Program-made: the position numbers and the translations under genes
Shown: piece after piece, positions 49,605 through 50,360 of the stretch
How positions within the stretch are numbered: the first letter of the stretch is position 1
How the letters are laid out: each line of letters opens with the position of its first letter
Origin: Fodinibacter luteus
Lineage (GTDB): Bacteria; Actinomycetota; Actinomycetes; Actinomycetales; Dermatophilaceae
Length of the DNA: 50,360 bases
Direction: 5' to 3'
Assembly: GCF_039541575.1 (NCBI RefSeq)
Contig: NZ_BAABGM010000009.1
Coordinates: 1 to 50,360 of the forward strand
The notes under the pieces: generated by a model
Seen by the model: only the letters and a program-made list of their open reading frames with translations
What the model was told of the DNA's origin: nothing
The model's database searches: none

Positions 49605-50359
49605 TTGAGGCTCCGGACGAGCAGGCGATCCTTGACACCCTGCTCCAGGTCCAACTTGAACTGGGTCAGTGTCGCCATCAAGTAGTCACGGTTCTCGCGT
49701 GCTTGGGCATTGAGTTCCCTGAGCTTGGGCCCTGCGCTGTCGGCCGCCGCTAGCAGCAGCGGAATCGCAGCCACGCTCGCGACCTTCCCGACCTTCGGCA
49801 GCCTGGCGATGGCCTTGGCTACCTGGGTCCCGACGACACCTGTCAGGACCGCCGCAAAATCCTCAGCGCCATCCGCCAGGGTGTCGAGGACTTTCCGTGG
49901 GATCTCCAGCCGTTCGCTCCACAGAAGACGACGCTCCAACGGGAGCAACGAGGCCACGGGCATGATGAGGTCGAGGCCAATGCGCTGTGTCACGTCAATC
50001 TCCACTGGCACTGCGTCGGCCTGGGACAGCTCGAACTTCGCCGAGGACAGCAGCATGAAGTCCTCGCCGACGGACAATGCCTGAGGGGTGTCCACGAGTT
50101 CTTCGAGTGTTTCGCGGAGCCGGTCGATGTCGCCGGCTGCCTTCCCGATGACGAGGTCACGGAAGTTGTAGATGTCCCAATCGGGGAACAGGTCAGCCTT
50201 GGAGAGCGCCAAGATCCAGATCCGCGGGAACTCGACGAGGCGATCCTCCTCGGCGAGCAGGTCGTCCTTGAGCCGGAGCAGTCCTTGGCGGAAGTTCGTC
50301 AGGAGCGATTTTAGGGGCTCTTCGAACTTGACCGGGCACCGGTGCCCTGCGTGGTGACG
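49601..50359 (-). CDS. GTPase-like protein, 3' part (5' end beyond the window)
   Basis: The frame is open to the window edge, so the start and the first G-motifs are missing. About 252 residues are visible. RIWILALSKADLFPDW resembles the G4 motif (S/N-K-x-D) of dynamin-like or other TRAFAC GTPases. Helical regions follow (IDRLRETLEELVD, YLMATLTQFKLDLEQGVKDRLL) with a hydrophobic patch (VGKVASVAAIPLLLAAADSAG). That patch could insert in membrane. Coupled to the downstream 126-residue gene. Confidence 0.6.
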   Translation of the reverse strand, partial: RHHAGHRCPVKFEEPLKSLLTNFRQGLLRLKDDLLAEEDRLVEFPRIWILALSKADLFPDWDIYNFRDLVIGKAAGDIDRLRETLEELVDTPQALSVGEDFMLLSSAKFELSQADAVPVEIDVTQRIGLDLIMPVASLLPLERRLLWSERLEIPRKVLDTLADGAEDFAAVLTGVVGTQVAKAIARLPKVGKVASVAAIPLLLAAADSAGPKLRELNAQARENRDYLMATLTQFKLDLEQGVKDRLLVRSLK

Positions 50360-50360
50360 C

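Overview
The window is high-GC actinobacterial DNA. A DUF222/HNH endonuclease, a WhiB-like protein, a SAM-IV riboswitch, many GTG starts, GTGA/ATGA start-stop overlaps and ATP-dependent LuxR-type regulators together suggest a relative of the Intrasporangiaceae. I assign no species. All calls come from reading the sequence; no database search was run.

Positions 122-3243 hold an ABC-2 exporter pair and two divergent hypothetical genes. Positions 3311-17625 are the main discovery, a RiPP (ribosomally made, post-translationally modified peptide) gene cluster with an unusual enzyme set. A 107-residue precursor ends in Cys-Cys-Trp. Around it lie a MoeZ-type adenylyltransferase/rhodanese with a CysO/ThiS-like sulfur carrier, a split LanB dehydratase, a TfuA protein, a YcaO enzyme, a TauD-like oxygenase, a metallo-beta-lactamase-fold protein, a fusion of leader-binding domain, E1-like domain and tryptophan halogenase, and a JmjC oxygenase with a C-terminal winged helix. 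My model is that the sulfur carrier feeds YcaO/TfuA for backbone thioamidation (or azoline formation), LanB dehydrates Ser/Thr, the halogenase chlorinates the terminal Trp and two Fe(II) oxygenases hydroxylate. The product is unknown.

Positions 18229-26510 are an 8.27-kb integrative element that splits an aldo/keto reductase gene. Its 12-bp direct repeats allow excision that would restore a 336-residue reading frame exactly. It carries a tyrosine integrase, an AlpA/Xis-like excisionase, a P-loop replication ATPase with an iteron-like origin inside its 3' end, a WhiB-like protein and several tiny zinc-finger proteins. No capsid or conjugation genes are visible.

Positions 27112-39843 carry membrane proteins, a MalT-like LuxR regulator with a hexanucleotide tract, a hydrolase, a DUF222/HNH gene, an XRE/NB-ARC regulator flanked by two copies of a shared box, and a hemerythrin protein. 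Positions 39879-45712 hold a NERD protein, a SAM-IV riboswitch in front of a 76-residue protein, a uracil-DNA-glycosylase-like protein, a NERD-UvrD helicase and a partner protein. Positions 45847-48377 form an NrtR-type regulator and an ADP-ribosylglycohydrolase/phosphatase fusion sharing an operator, followed by gene remnants. The right edge has a DUF4230-like protein and a GTPase-like operon cut by the window end.

The octamer GGATGCCG occurs about 56 times by hand count. It is dense from 26.5 to 49 kb and sparse in the RiPP cluster and the integrative element, which fits a foreign origin for both.
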